Assembly (NCBI GenBank): GCA_019422065.1
Contig: JAHZEA010000002.1
Location: 12,086 to 76,085 of the forward strand
DNA from: Lachnospiraceae bacterium
GTDB lineage: Bacteria; Bacillota; Clostridia; Lachnospirales; Anaerotignaceae
Direction of reading: 5' to 3'
Length of the DNA: 64,000 nt
Every line of letters begins with the position of its first letter. Position 1 is the first letter of the stretch. Of the stretch, positions 14,937-22,371 are shown piece by piece. The notes below the pieces were generated by a model. The model worked only from the letters and a program-made list of their open reading frames with translations. It was not told the DNA's origin and did no database searches. A program made the translations under genes and the position numbers.

Positions 14937-15230
14937 TTGAATATTTCTTTTGGCAATAGACTGAAAAATTTAAGAAAATCCCGCGGCATAACACAGTCTG
15001 AACTTGCTGAAACACTTGAAGTAACACAGCAAACCGTTGGTTTTTGGGAAAACGGCTCCTCAATACCATCGGTAGAAACGGTAATTAAAGCGGCAAAATA
15101 CTTTGGCGTTACTATTGATTACCTTCTCTGTGTTGACAACAGACCAATGATAGATGCTTCGGGCTTAAACGAGCACGACATATCCGCTGTTCAAACAATA
15201 ATAGCGTATATCCGAAAAAGCAAAACGTAA
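14937..15230 (+). CDS. XRE family helix-turn-helix regulator
   Basis: A 97-residue Cro/CI-type regulator starting with TTG at 14937, eight bases after GGGAGG. The HTH_3 domain covers residues 5-61: FGNRLKNLRKSRGITQSELAETL, recognition helix region VTQQTVGFWENGSSIPS, then FGVTIDYLL. The last 35 residues (ASGLNEHDISAVQTIIAYIR) are probably a short dimerisation helix. It is monocistronic with a terminator and divergent from the SLOG-like gene, so local autoregulation is likely. Confidence 0.88.
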   Translation: MNISFGNRLKNLRKSRGITQSELAETLEVTQQTVGFWENGSSIPSVETVIKAAKYFGVTIDYLLCVDNRPMIDASGLNEHDISAVQTIIAYIRKSKT

Positions 15231-15242
15231 TCCGCTTAAAGC

Positions 15243-15292
15243 CCGCTTTTTCCGCGTAAAGCAAAATGCCATACACGGAAAGCGGTTTTTTT
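15243..15292 (+). terminator. Terminator of the XRE gene
   Basis: Stem CCGCTTTTTCCG (15243-15254) / CGGAAAGCGG (15276-15285) followed by seven T. Confidence 0.7.
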
Positions 15293-15299
15293 AATTCAT

Positions 15300-15554
15300 T
15301 TATTTTTCAAGTTTTTTGTATTCCTCAAGGGCTCTAGCCAGCTGGTCTGGACAAGATGAAGGCCTGTTGCCGCATCTTACGCCTTTAAGTCTTTCAATAA
15401 CAAAGTCTACAGGCATGCCTTCTACAAGGTTTTGTATGCCTATATGGTTTCCAGGACATCCGCCGTAAAATCTTACGTTTTCAACTTTGCCGTCCTGTAC
15501 ATCAAAATCAATCTGTCCGGCACAAATACCGGTTGGTTTATATGAGTATGCCAT
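15300..15554 (-). CDS. TSCPD domain protein, TIGR03905 family
   Basis: An 84-residue protein of the stand-alone TSCPD family (TIGR03905), related to a domain found at the C-terminus of B12-dependent ribonucleotide reductases. Four cysteines are arranged as in the family: GICAGQIDF, GGCPGNHIG, GVRCGNRPSSCPDQL; they may bind a metal. Length is typical. It follows the gamma carbonic anhydrase gene by 12 bases on the same strand. Function is not established. Confidence 0.85.
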   Translation of the reverse strand: MAYSYKPTGICAGQIDFDVQDGKVENVRFYGGCPGNHIGIQNLVEGMPVDFVIERLKGVRCGNRPSSCPDQLARALEEYKKLEK

Positions 15555-15566
15555 TTTAAATTCCTC

Positions 15567-16094
15567 CTATTTATTAAAGTAGCCTTCTGCTGTCTGCCTG
15601 TACTCCTCAATGGTATCCTGCATATCCTTTATTTCTTCTTCCTTAACGGCTCTTTTTACTTTAGCCGGCATGCCTACTGCCAATGAGCCTTTTGGCACAA
15701 CGCTGTTTTGTGTAACAAGGGCTCCGGCCGAAACCATAGCACCTTCTTCAACTTTGGCACCGTTAAGCACCACAGCTCCCATGCCTATAAGTGAGTTGTC
15801 CTCTATTGTGCAGGCATGCAAAAGCGCCCTGTGGCCTATTGTTACATTAGAGCCTATTATAACATCAGCCCCATCATATACATCTGTATGTATACAGCAC
15901 AAATCCTGTATATTTGTGTTATCACCTATTTTAACAATACCACATTCAGCCCTTATAACCGTTCCCGGCATTACAACGCAGTTTTCACCAAAAACAACAT
16001 TGCCGTATATAGAGCAGTTTTCAAATATGGTACAGCTTTCAGGTATAACAGGTGCTTTGCCATTCCAGCTTCTAACAATATAACCATCAGGCAA
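15567..16094 (-). CDS. Gamma carbonic anhydrase family protein
   Basis: A 175-residue left-handed beta-helix protein with hexapeptide repeats (CSIYGNVVFGENCVVMPGTVI and onward) and a C-terminal helix. The three zinc ligands of gamma-class carbonic anhydrases are present: CCIHTD (His69) and GHRALLH (His88, His93). The longest ORF uses a TTG at 16124. The TTG at 16094 has AAGGGGG eight bases upstream and yields the usual start xPDGYIVRSW, so I use that. Homologues range from active carbonic anhydrase to acyl-carrier hexapeptide proteins; activity is uncertain. Confidence 0.87.
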   Translation of the reverse strand: MPDGYIVRSWNGKAPVIPESCTIFENCSIYGNVVFGENCVVMPGTVIRAECGIVKIGDNTNIQDLCCIHTDVYDGADVIIGSNVTIGHRALLHACTIEDNSLIGMGAVVLNGAKVEEGAMVSAGALVTQNSVVPKGSLAVGMPAKVKRAVKEEEIKDMQDTIEEYRQTAEGYFNK

Positions 16095-16183
16095 AATAAA
16101 GACCCCCTTCCAGACTACAAGCAAACAATTAACGAATAATTAATTTATACCACACATTTAAAACAGACACAACAATTTATTTG

Positions 16184-16212
16184 TTGACAACAAAAACAAA
16201 TAAACATAAAAT
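16184..16212 (+). promoter_or_regulatory. Sigma-A promoter of the znuACB operon
   Basis: TTGACA (16184-16189), 17-base spacer, TAAAAT (16207-16212). The predicted leader is about 105 bases. I could not identify a Zur box in it. Confidence 0.7.
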
Positions 16213-16321
16213 CTATTAATAAAAACAAACTATTGAAACAAGGCTGTTTTTAAAGCATAAATATTTCAAAACTTTCGTTTTAACCGCCTTATAAACGTTT
16301 GTTTTAATAAGGAGGCATTTA

Positions 16322-17251
16322 ATGAAAAAGCTGTTTAAAAAAGTAGTTATTTGTTTAACGGCTGTTTTCTCACTGGCGGCGTTTTCAGCCTGCTATAAAC
16401 CAAACACAAGCGGCCAAAGTGTTTTAACGTCTTTTTACCCCGTTTATTTAATTACTCAGCGAATAACAAATGGAACTGATATTGATATACAGAACATGGC
16501 TCGGCCACAAACCGGCTGCCTTCACGATTACCAGCTTACAACACTTGACATGCGCCTTTTAAGCAGTGCTCAGGTGCTAATAATAAACGGCGCCGGTATG
16601 GAACATTCATTTATTGAAAAAGCTGTTGGTGAAACAAACATAAATGTAATAGACTCATCGGAAGGTCTTTTTGACGAAAGCGGAATTAATGAAGAACACG
16701 AAGAACATTTTCATTCAGACGAAGAAAGCCACGACCATGAGCATGAAATGAACAGCCATTTATGGATGAGCCTTGATATGGTATCTGTTCAGGCACAAAA
16801 TATTTGTTCCGGCTTAAAAGAAATTTATCCTCAATTTTCAGATATTATAGATAAAAATACTCAGCTTTTTATTGACGATGTGAACTCACTTAAAGAGCTG
16901 GAAAAAGCAAACCAAACAAGTGATGATTTTAATGTAATTTCTTTTAACGAGGCATTTCACTATTTATTGGAAGAAAACGGTGCCAAAATAACAGCTGAAA
17001 TAGAAATAGACGAAAACTCAACACCTACAGCACGCCAAATGGCCCAAATGACAGACTCGGCAAAGGAGCTTAATGTAAAAGCTGTATTCTGTGCCGACGA
17101 TAACGGCCGTATATTTGCCGAAACCATAGGCCGTGAGCTTAATATACCTGTTTATATACTGGACCCTTTAACATACACCGTTTCTTCAGACGACTATATA
17201 GCGGCAATGAAAAATAACATTTTAACCATAAGCGAGGCGAAAAACAAATGA
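16322..17251 (+). CDS. znuA: Zinc ABC transporter substrate-binding lipoprotein
   Basis: A 309-residue cluster 9 (A-1) metal-binding lipoprotein. A lipobox ending FSAC (Cys24) follows the signal peptide. Metal ligands are expected at GCLHDYQLT (His), the NSHLWMSL block, the FNEAFHYLLEENG block and the CADDNGR block. A His/Asp/Glu-rich loop with about ten His (HEEHFHSDEESHDHEHE) lies between, which is the mark of zinc rather than manganese binders. It is the first gene of znuA-znuC-znuB and overlaps znuC by four bases. Confidence 0.93.
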   Translation: MKKLFKKVVICLTAVFSLAAFSACYKPNTSGQSVLTSFYPVYLITQRITNGTDIDIQNMARPQTGCLHDYQLTTLDMRLLSSAQVLIINGAGMEHSFIEKAVGETNINVIDSSEGLFDESGINEEHEEHFHSDEESHDHEHEMNSHLWMSLDMVSVQAQNICSGLKEIYPQFSDIIDKNTQLFIDDVNSLKELEKANQTSDDFNVISFNEAFHYLLEENGAKITAEIEIDENSTPTARQMAQMTDSAKELNVKAVFCADDNGRIFAETIGRELNIPVYILDPLTYTVSSDDYIAAMKNNILTISEAKNK

Positions 17252-17991
17252 AAAGCCATAACAACTGCGGCCTGTGCCAAATAGATATAGAAAATCTTTC
17301 GGTTATAAACCGCGGTGATATTATAATAGAAAACATTAATCTTACATTCCACTGTGGTGAGCTTACAGCCGTTATAGGCCGAAACGGTGCCGGAAAAACA
17401 ACTCTTCTTCAGGCAATTATAAACGAAAGGCCGTATACAGGCAGTATAACATTTAAAAGCCACGATGACACAGCAATTAAAAAGCCGAAAATTGGCTATG
17501 TACCACAGCAGCTTGTTTTTGATAAAAGCACACCTGTAAGTGTTGCAGATTTTATGCTATCTTGCAAAAGCAAACGCCCCCTTTGGCTTGGCTCTGATAA
17601 AAAACAGTTACAAGAAATAAAGGAACGCCTTGAAAGTCTTGAGTGCGGATATTTGTGGGACAGGCCTTTGGGCAATCTTTCAGGCGGAGAGATTCAAAAA
17701 GTACTGCTTTTAACAGCTCTTGACCCTATGCCGGACTTGCTTATACTTGATGAGCCGGTATCCGGTGTAGATGCCGCCGGGCTTGATATGTTTTATAAAA
17801 GAATAACTACAATACGTGACCAATATCACATAGCTATAATACTTGTATCCCACGACCTTAATCTTATAAAGCGCTATGCCGACAGTGCCGTGCTTATAGA
17901 TAAAACCGTTGTAGCTCAGGGCGATGTAGACGAAGTATTTGCATCTGACGCTTTTAATCAGTTGTTCGGCTATTTAAGGGAGGAGAAATAA
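17248..17991 (+). CDS. znuC: Zinc ABC transporter ATP-binding protein
   Basis: A 247-residue ABC ATPase for zinc uptake. Walker A is GRNGAGKTT (residues 44-52), the Q-loop is YVPQQL, the signature LSGGE (144-148), Walker B LLILDE with catalytic Glu169, and the switch His is in LVSHDLNL. The ATG overlaps the znuA stop (ATGA). The first 15 residues include two cysteines (NNCGLCQIDI). The permease gene follows after two bases. Confidence 0.93.
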   Translation: MKSHNNCGLCQIDIENLSVINRGDIIIENINLTFHCGELTAVIGRNGAGKTTLLQAIINERPYTGSITFKSHDDTAIKKPKIGYVPQQLVFDKSTPVSVADFMLSCKSKRPLWLGSDKKQLQEIKERLESLECGYLWDRPLGNLSGGEIQKVLLLTALDPMPDLLILDEPVSGVDAAGLDMFYKRITTIRDQYHIAIILVSHDLNLIKRYADSAVLIDKTVVAQGDVDEVFASDAFNQLFGYLREEK

Positions 17992-17993
17992 AA

Positions 17994-18833
17994 ATGGATT
18001 ATATATACAATATATTAAACAGTCTTCCCTTTGAATTTATACAGTACGATTTTATGAAAAATGCCCTTTTGGCAGTTATTATAATTACACCGCTTTTTGC
18101 TCTTTTGGGCACAATGGCTGTAAATAATAAAATGGCGTTTTTTTCCGATGCTTTGGGTCACAGTGCATTTACCGGCATAGCCATAGGCATACTTTTAGGC
18201 CTTGGCAATCCTGTTTTAAGCATGGTAGCATTTGGTATATTTTTAGGTCTTGTTATAAGCCGTGTTAAATCATTTAAAACAGCTTCAACAGATACAATAA
18301 TAAGTGTATTTTCATCGGTTTCCGTAGCTTTAGGTATTGTTATACTTTCAAAAAACGGCGGTTTTTCAAAATATTCATCCTATTTAATAGGAGATATTTT
18401 AATAGTAACACCTCAGGAAATACTGCTTATGCTTATAGTTTTGATAGCTGTTTATATTGTTTGGATTAAAATATATAACAAACTGCTTTTAATAAGTATA
18501 AACTCATCTCTCGCATCAAGCCGCGGCATAAACTGCCTGCTTATTGAAAATATATTTGTTGTTATGCTTTCAATATCTGTTATGCTTTCTGTTAAATGGA
18601 TAGGAATACTTACAATAAATTCATTTTTAATACTGCCTTCAGCGGCGGCAAGAAATATAGCACTTAACTCAAAACAATACCACTTTTATTCACTCGCCAT
18701 TGGCATCATATGCGGTATAGCCGGCCTTATAATATCATTTTATGCTGATACATCAGCCGGAGCTACAATGGTGCTTACATCGGCTGTTGTATACTTTGTA
18801 ACATTAATGTTTAAAAAGAGTGTAAGAAAATAA
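17994..18833 (+). CDS. znuB: Zinc ABC transporter permease
   Basis: A 279-residue polytopic ABC-3 family permease with about eight hydrophobic segments. The family signature around FFSDALGHSAFTGIAIG (residues 48-64) is intact, and LPSAAARNIA near residue 215 is the second conserved cytoplasmic block. It completes the zinc importer with ZnuA and ZnuC and is followed directly by a terminator. Confidence 0.93.
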   Translation: MDYIYNILNSLPFEFIQYDFMKNALLAVIIITPLFALLGTMAVNNKMAFFSDALGHSAFTGIAIGILLGLGNPVLSMVAFGIFLGLVISRVKSFKTASTDTIISVFSSVSVALGIVILSKNGGFSKYSSYLIGDILIVTPQEILLMLIVLIAVYIVWIKIYNKLLLISINSSLASSRGINCLLIENIFVVMLSISVMLSVKWIGILTINSFLILPSAAARNIALNSKQYHFYSLAIGIICGIAGLIISFYADTSAGATMVLTSAVVYFVTLMFKKSVRK

Positions 18834-18842
18834 AACAAATAT

Positions 18843-18884
18843 AAAAAGCGCTTAGTTTTAATTTAGGAATTAAGCGCTTTTTGT
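18843..18884. terminator. Bidirectional terminator between znuB and the 92-residue gene
   Basis: Perfect 12-bp stem AAAAAGCGCTTA (18843-18854) / TAAGCGCTTTTT (18871-18882); the stem itself gives a T-tract on either strand. Confidence 0.75.
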
Positions 18885-18892
18885 ATGTTTGT

Positions 18893-19171
18893 TTAAAATT
18901 TATTTTTGTTCAGTATTTTATCAACTGTCATAATTACAAATGACATAATAAGTAAATATATCCATTTAGGAACAGTAAAAATAAAAGCATCACTAATATA
19001 TGCAGTGCCATTTATAATTCTAAATCCCCAATAAAGCACATCAATTAAAATAGTTATAGGTACTGAAATATACAAACGGTTTCGTTTAATAAAGAACAGT
19101 ATTAAAAGTGATAAAACAGGTGGAGCATAAGACATTATAATTACAGTAATTGGCGATGTGTACCACGGCAT
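18893..19171 (-). CDS. Hypothetical membrane protein (92 aa)
   Basis: I do not recognise it. Three hydrophobic segments (about residues 10-28, 35-50 and 65-84) with short loops and a basic C-terminus (KILNKNKF). The longest ORF uses GTG at 19180; the ATG at 19171 has GGGG eight bases upstream and is preferred. It is a monocistronic gene on the minus strand between znuB and gntP and shares a terminator with znuB. No function is proposed. Confidence 0.55.
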   Translation of the reverse strand: MPWYTSPITVIIMSYAPPVLSLLILFFIKRNRLYISVPITILIDVLYWGFRIINGTAYISDAFIFTVPKWIYLLIMSFVIMTVDKILNKNKF

Positions 19172-19332
19172 ATAAACCACCCCTTCCCCCTAATCCAAAA
19201 GCTTTTTTTACATTATAGCATAATTTAATATAGTAAAAATATTAAAACATTAATAAATTGGTGGATACTTTACCATTTAATAAAAGCAAAAATCAACTAA
19301 TATATAACTTATATTTAAAAGTATAACAAAAA

Positions 19333-19371
19333 AGCACGTAACCATCTGCAAACACAAATGATTACGTGCTA
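19333..19371 (-). terminator. Terminator of the GntP permease gene
   Basis: 9-bp stem AGCACGTAA / TTACGTGCT closed by further pairing around a loop; the minus strand continues TTTTTTG. Confidence 0.75.
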
Positions 19372-19413
19372 TTTATTTATACTGTGTTAATTAACCTTGT
19401 TTTGGCTTTATTA

Positions 19414-20754
19414 TTAGTAAAGACCAGGAAGGTTAAAGAAACTCATTATAAGAACAACTACAAGGCCTGTAAGACCGGCAACAAAACCGTTAATTGTCCA
19501 GCCCTTAATTGTTTCAGGAAGTGTAAAGCCTGCAAATCTGTTGATAACCCAGAAACCTGAGTCGTTTGGAAGTGAAAGACCAACTGAACCAAAGCAGATA
19601 GCAAGACCTACAAGTACAGGTGAAGCACCCATTGAAGCGATTGAAGGAGCTACGATAGCTGATGTTGTAACAAGTGCAACTGTAGCTGAACCCTGAGCCG
19701 CTCTAAGAATCTGTGAAAGAACAAATCCAAGTATAATAAGAGGAACATTGAAGTTACTCATAATATTTACAATGTAATCACCAATACCTGTTGCGTTTAT
19801 AATAGCACCAAAGCTTCCGCCGGCACCTGTAATTAAAAGTACCATACCTGCCTGTCCGGCTGCCTCTGTAAGAATATCGTCAAGAGGACGTTTAAAGTAC
19901 TTTTTAAGTGCAAATATAGCAACAACAACACCTATGAAAAGAGCTACGTTCTTGTCACCAATAAATGCGCATGCAGCTGTTAAAGTTGGGTTGCTGTCGC
20001 CAACAACTGTGCTTACAACTGTTCCTAAAAGAATAAGTATAATAGGAAGAAGTATAAGGCCTATAGCAAGAACACCTGATGCTCTTTCGCCGTCTTCACT
20101 CTTTGTGCCAATTTCAACATCTTCAGCCTCTAAGCCGCACTGCTCTGGGAAAAATTTCTTAACAGTAAGCTTTGAGAAAAGAACACCGCCAACAAGAGCA
20201 GCTATAAAGCCTGTTACAAGGCCATAGAATACAAATGATGCAACAGGAGCGTTTACGTTACCGCAAACAGCCATTGGGCCCGGTGTAGGTATAATTACAC
20301 AGTGACCAACAATAAGACCTACAGCAAGAGCTGTAACAAATCTTGCAAGAGGAATACCTGTCTTTTTAGAAAGCTGTTTAGCAATTGTAACAAGAATAAT
20401 GAAAGCTGCGTCGAAATAAACAGGTATAGCAACAATAACGCCTGTAATAGCAAGAGCTAAAGGAGACCTCTTCATTCCGACTTTTCTAAGAACTAAGTTG
20501 GCGATTTCTTCTGTACCGCCTGTTTCGTATAAAAGCTGACCAAGGATAATACCAAGAGCAATAACTATACCAATACTTGTCATTGTGCTTCCGAAACCGC
20601 TGGCGATATTAGACGAAATATCTGTAGGGTTCATCATTGTGGCAAAACCAATAAGTATTGATATGAAAATAAGTGCAAGGAAAGGATTAACCTTAAACTT
20701 GATAATCAAAAGCATTAAAAGAACAATGCTGATTATAAATATAGCCAATAACAT
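19414..20754 (-). CDS. GntP family permease (gluconate or other hydroxy-acid:H+ symporter)
   Basis: A 446-residue membrane protein with 12-14 hydrophobic segments. Signatures of the GntP family include FGSTMTSIGIVIALGIILGQLL, IPVYFDAAFIILV, GHCVIIPTPGPMAV and LPNDSGFWVI near the C-terminus. The start at 20754 (GGAG nine bases upstream) is preferred to the GTG at 20760. It is monocistronic with a leader of about 140 bases. No gluconate kinase, dehydratase or hydroxy-acid dehydrogenase lies nearby, so the substrate (gluconate, glycerate, lactate-like) is open. Confidence 0.9.
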   Translation of the reverse strand: MLLAIFIISIVLLMLLIIKFKVNPFLALIFISILIGFATMMNPTDISSNIASGFGSTMTSIGIVIALGIILGQLLYETGGTEEIANLVLRKVGMKRSPLALAITGVIVAIPVYFDAAFIILVTIAKQLSKKTGIPLARFVTALAVGLIVGHCVIIPTPGPMAVCGNVNAPVASFVFYGLVTGFIAALVGGVLFSKLTVKKFFPEQCGLEAEDVEIGTKSEDGERASGVLAIGLILLPIILILLGTVVSTVVGDSNPTLTAACAFIGDKNVALFIGVVVAIFALKKYFKRPLDDILTEAAGQAGMVLLITGAGGSFGAIINATGIGDYIVNIMSNFNVPLIILGFVLSQILRAAQGSATVALVTTSAIVAPSIASMGASPVLVGLAICFGSVGLSLPNDSGFWVINRFAGFTLPETIKGWTINGFVAGLTGLVVVLIMSFFNLPGLY

Positions 20755-20897
20755 AACCACAAACTCCTTATTAAATTAGATTAGAAACCACACTGCCTTA
20801 ATAACAAAGGCTGTACACACCATTGCATTAAAGCCATTAAAATAAAAATGCCGCAGCTGCATTAAAACAAAGTGTTACACTTTCAACACCTTGTAAG
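20755..20897 (-). other. Leader region of the GntP permease gene
   Basis: About 140 bases between the predicted start site and the gntP ATG. It contains GTGTT-N6-GTAACAC close to the transcription start, a possible weak operator, and GC-richer patches (GCAGCTGCGGC). I cannot assign a known riboswitch. The stretch 20928-21138 is AT-rich and shows nothing. Confidence 0.35.
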
Positions 20898-20927
20898 ATA
20901 ATATTATATTTGTATTAATTTTGTCAA
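20898..20927 (-). promoter_or_regulatory. Sigma-A promoter of the GntP permease gene
   Basis: Minus strand TTGACA (20927-20922), 18-base spacer, TATTAT (20903-20898). Confidence 0.6.
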
Positions 20928-21138
20928 TTTTAATAAATATATTGATGATTTATAAAATTTAATTAAAATAGTCCAAGTTATGTTTAAAAATTCAGTATAT
21001 CTTTTAATAAGATATGAACACATAGGATTTACAAAGCCGTTTTTTTTAAAATTACAAATAATATTGCTCTAAATTAGGTACAATTCCGTCAAATTGCAAA
21101 AACTTTTATTTTTCAAACCAATATAAATCACTGTTAAT

Positions 21139-21171
21139 AAAAAAACAGTCCAAAAATAAGACTGTTTTTTT
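21139..21171 (-). terminator. Terminator of trmL
   Basis: Stem AAAAAACAGTC / GACTGTTTTTT around a 9-base loop, T-rich on both strands. Confidence 0.75.
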
Positions 21172-21202
21172 ATTAATTATTGTATTTATTTCAGTACTTA
21201 AA

Positions 21203-21691
21203 TTACCACTCGTGTCTGTGCAGCTGTCCGTAAAGCTTCATACCTTTAAAATCCTGCTGTCTAAGGGCTTCATAGAGCATAATGGCAACTGAATTTGAAA
21301 GGTTAAGGCTTCTGGCCTCACCATACATAGGTATTCTAACTGCTGTATCTTTGTAATCAAGAAGTATTTCTTCCGGTATTCCGGCGGACTCTTTGCCAAA
21401 CATTATATAGTCGTTTTCGTCATATTGCGCATCAGTATATATTTTTTTGGCTTTTGTTGTAGCCATCCAAATTTTGGCATTAGGATTTTTCTCTTTAAAA
21501 TCCTCGAAATTTTCATAATATCTGATATCCAATTCCGACCAATAATCAAGTCCGGCTCTTTTTAAATACTTATCCTCAACAGAAAATCCCAAAGGCTTTA
21601 TAAGGTGCAAAACAGTATTTGTAACAGAGCATGTTCTTGCTATATTTCCGGCATTTTGCGGTATTTCCGGCTCATGCAGCACTATATTCAT
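21203..21691 (-). CDS. trmL: tRNA (cytidine(34)-2'-O)-methyltransferase TrmL
   Basis: A 162-residue SPOUT (TrmH-type) RNA 2'-O-methyltransferase modifying the wobble base of tRNA-Leu. The knotted AdoMet site blocks are LHEPEIPQNAGNIARTC (residues 5-21), MFGKESAGIPEEIL and VRIPM...RSLNLSNSVAIMLYEALRQ. Length and motifs match TrmL/YibK/CspR. It is monocistronic with a terminator. Confidence 0.95.
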   Translation of the reverse strand: MNIVLHEPEIPQNAGNIARTCSVTNTVLHLIKPLGFSVEDKYLKRAGLDYWSELDIRYYENFEDFKEKNPNAKIWMATTKAKKIYTDAQYDENDYIMFGKESAGIPEEILLDYKDTAVRIPMYGEARSLNLSNSVAIMLYEALRQQDFKGMKLYGQLHRHEW

Positions 21692-21743
21692 TATTGTTGC
21701 CTCCCGTAATAAAATTAAAGTTTTCTAAAATAATTATATTGTG

Positions 21744-21772
21744 TTGACAAATTGTAAAAAAGTTATTATTAT
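21744..21772 (+). promoter_or_regulatory. Sigma-A promoter of the Fur-family gene
   Basis: TTGACA (21744-21749), 17-base spacer, TATTAT (21767-21772). The -10 lies inside the palindrome at 21765-21786. Confidence 0.75.
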
Positions 21773-21786
21773 TAATTAATAATAAT
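21765..21786. promoter_or_regulatory. Perfect 22-bp palindrome, candidate autoregulatory operator
   Basis: ATTATTATTAA followed by its exact reverse complement TTAATAATAAT, covering the -10 box of the Fur-family gene. PerR boxes (TTATAAT-N-ATTATAA type) are similarly AT-only palindromes. Assignment is inferred from position. Confidence 0.6.
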
Positions 21787-21806
21787 TATTAATAAGGAGA
21801 ATGTCT

Positions 21807-22226
21807 ATGAAGCAGTTCGCGGAAATTTTAAAAGAAAAAGGATTAAAAGTAACTCCTCAGCGTCTTGCCGTATACTCCGCTCTTGTAAGTACAAAATCAC
21901 ACCCGTCAGCCGAGGCTATACATAAAATGCTCATTGCAGATAACCCGTCAATAAGTCTTGCTACTGTTTATAAAACTTTAGACAGCTTTAAAACAGCAGG
22001 CTTAATAAAAGAGCTTAATTTCTGTTTTGAGTATTCCAACTACGACGCTGATATGTCAGACCACCAGCATATAGTATGCACAAAATGCTGCCATGTATTT
22101 GATGTTTACTATAAACCGGATGAGGCTATGCGTGAGGATGTTGAAAAAGAAAGCGGCTTTAAAATAAATGATGAGCAAATTGTATTTTATGGCATTTGTC
22201 CTGAGTGCGCCGCTTCTTCCAAATAA
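21807..22226 (+). CDS. Fur family transcriptional repressor (PerR-like)
   Basis: About 139 residues. The winged helix has KVTPQRLAVYSAL and SLATVYKTLDSFKTAGLI, the pattern usual in PerR. Two Cys pairs (CTKC and CPEC) form the structural zinc site, and SDHQHIVC supplies His ligands of the regulatory metal site. GGAG fits the second ATG (21807) better than the first (21801). Family members sense iron, zinc or peroxide. PerR is the closest by sequence look, but Zur cannot be excluded and the znu operon is in the window. It is monocistronic. Confidence 0.88.
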   Translation: MKQFAEILKEKGLKVTPQRLAVYSALVSTKSHPSAEAIHKMLIADNPSISLATVYKTLDSFKTAGLIKELNFCFEYSNYDADMSDHQHIVCTKCCHVFDVYYKPDEAMREDVEKESGFKINDEQIVFYGICPECAASSK

Positions 22227-22238
22227 ATCCATATATTT

Positions 22239-22268
22239 AAGGCTGCATTTAACGTCAGCCTTTTTTTA
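22239..22268 (+). terminator. Terminator of the Fur-family gene
   Basis: 7-bp stem AAGGCTG / CAGCCTT followed by TTTTT. Confidence 0.7.
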
Positions 22269-22336
22269 TTTCCCAATTCTGGCCTCTTCAGACATTTTTA
22301 TAATCAATTATATATTATAAAATAAAAAAGTAAAGT

Positions 22337-22365
22337 AAAAGCACGATGATATTCACCGTGCTTTT
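22337..22365 (-). terminator. Terminator of the CoA-transferase gene
   Basis: 9-bp stem AAAAGCACG / CGTGCTTTT; the minus strand ends in a T-rich stretch. Confidence 0.7.
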
Positions 22366-22371
22366 TAATTA

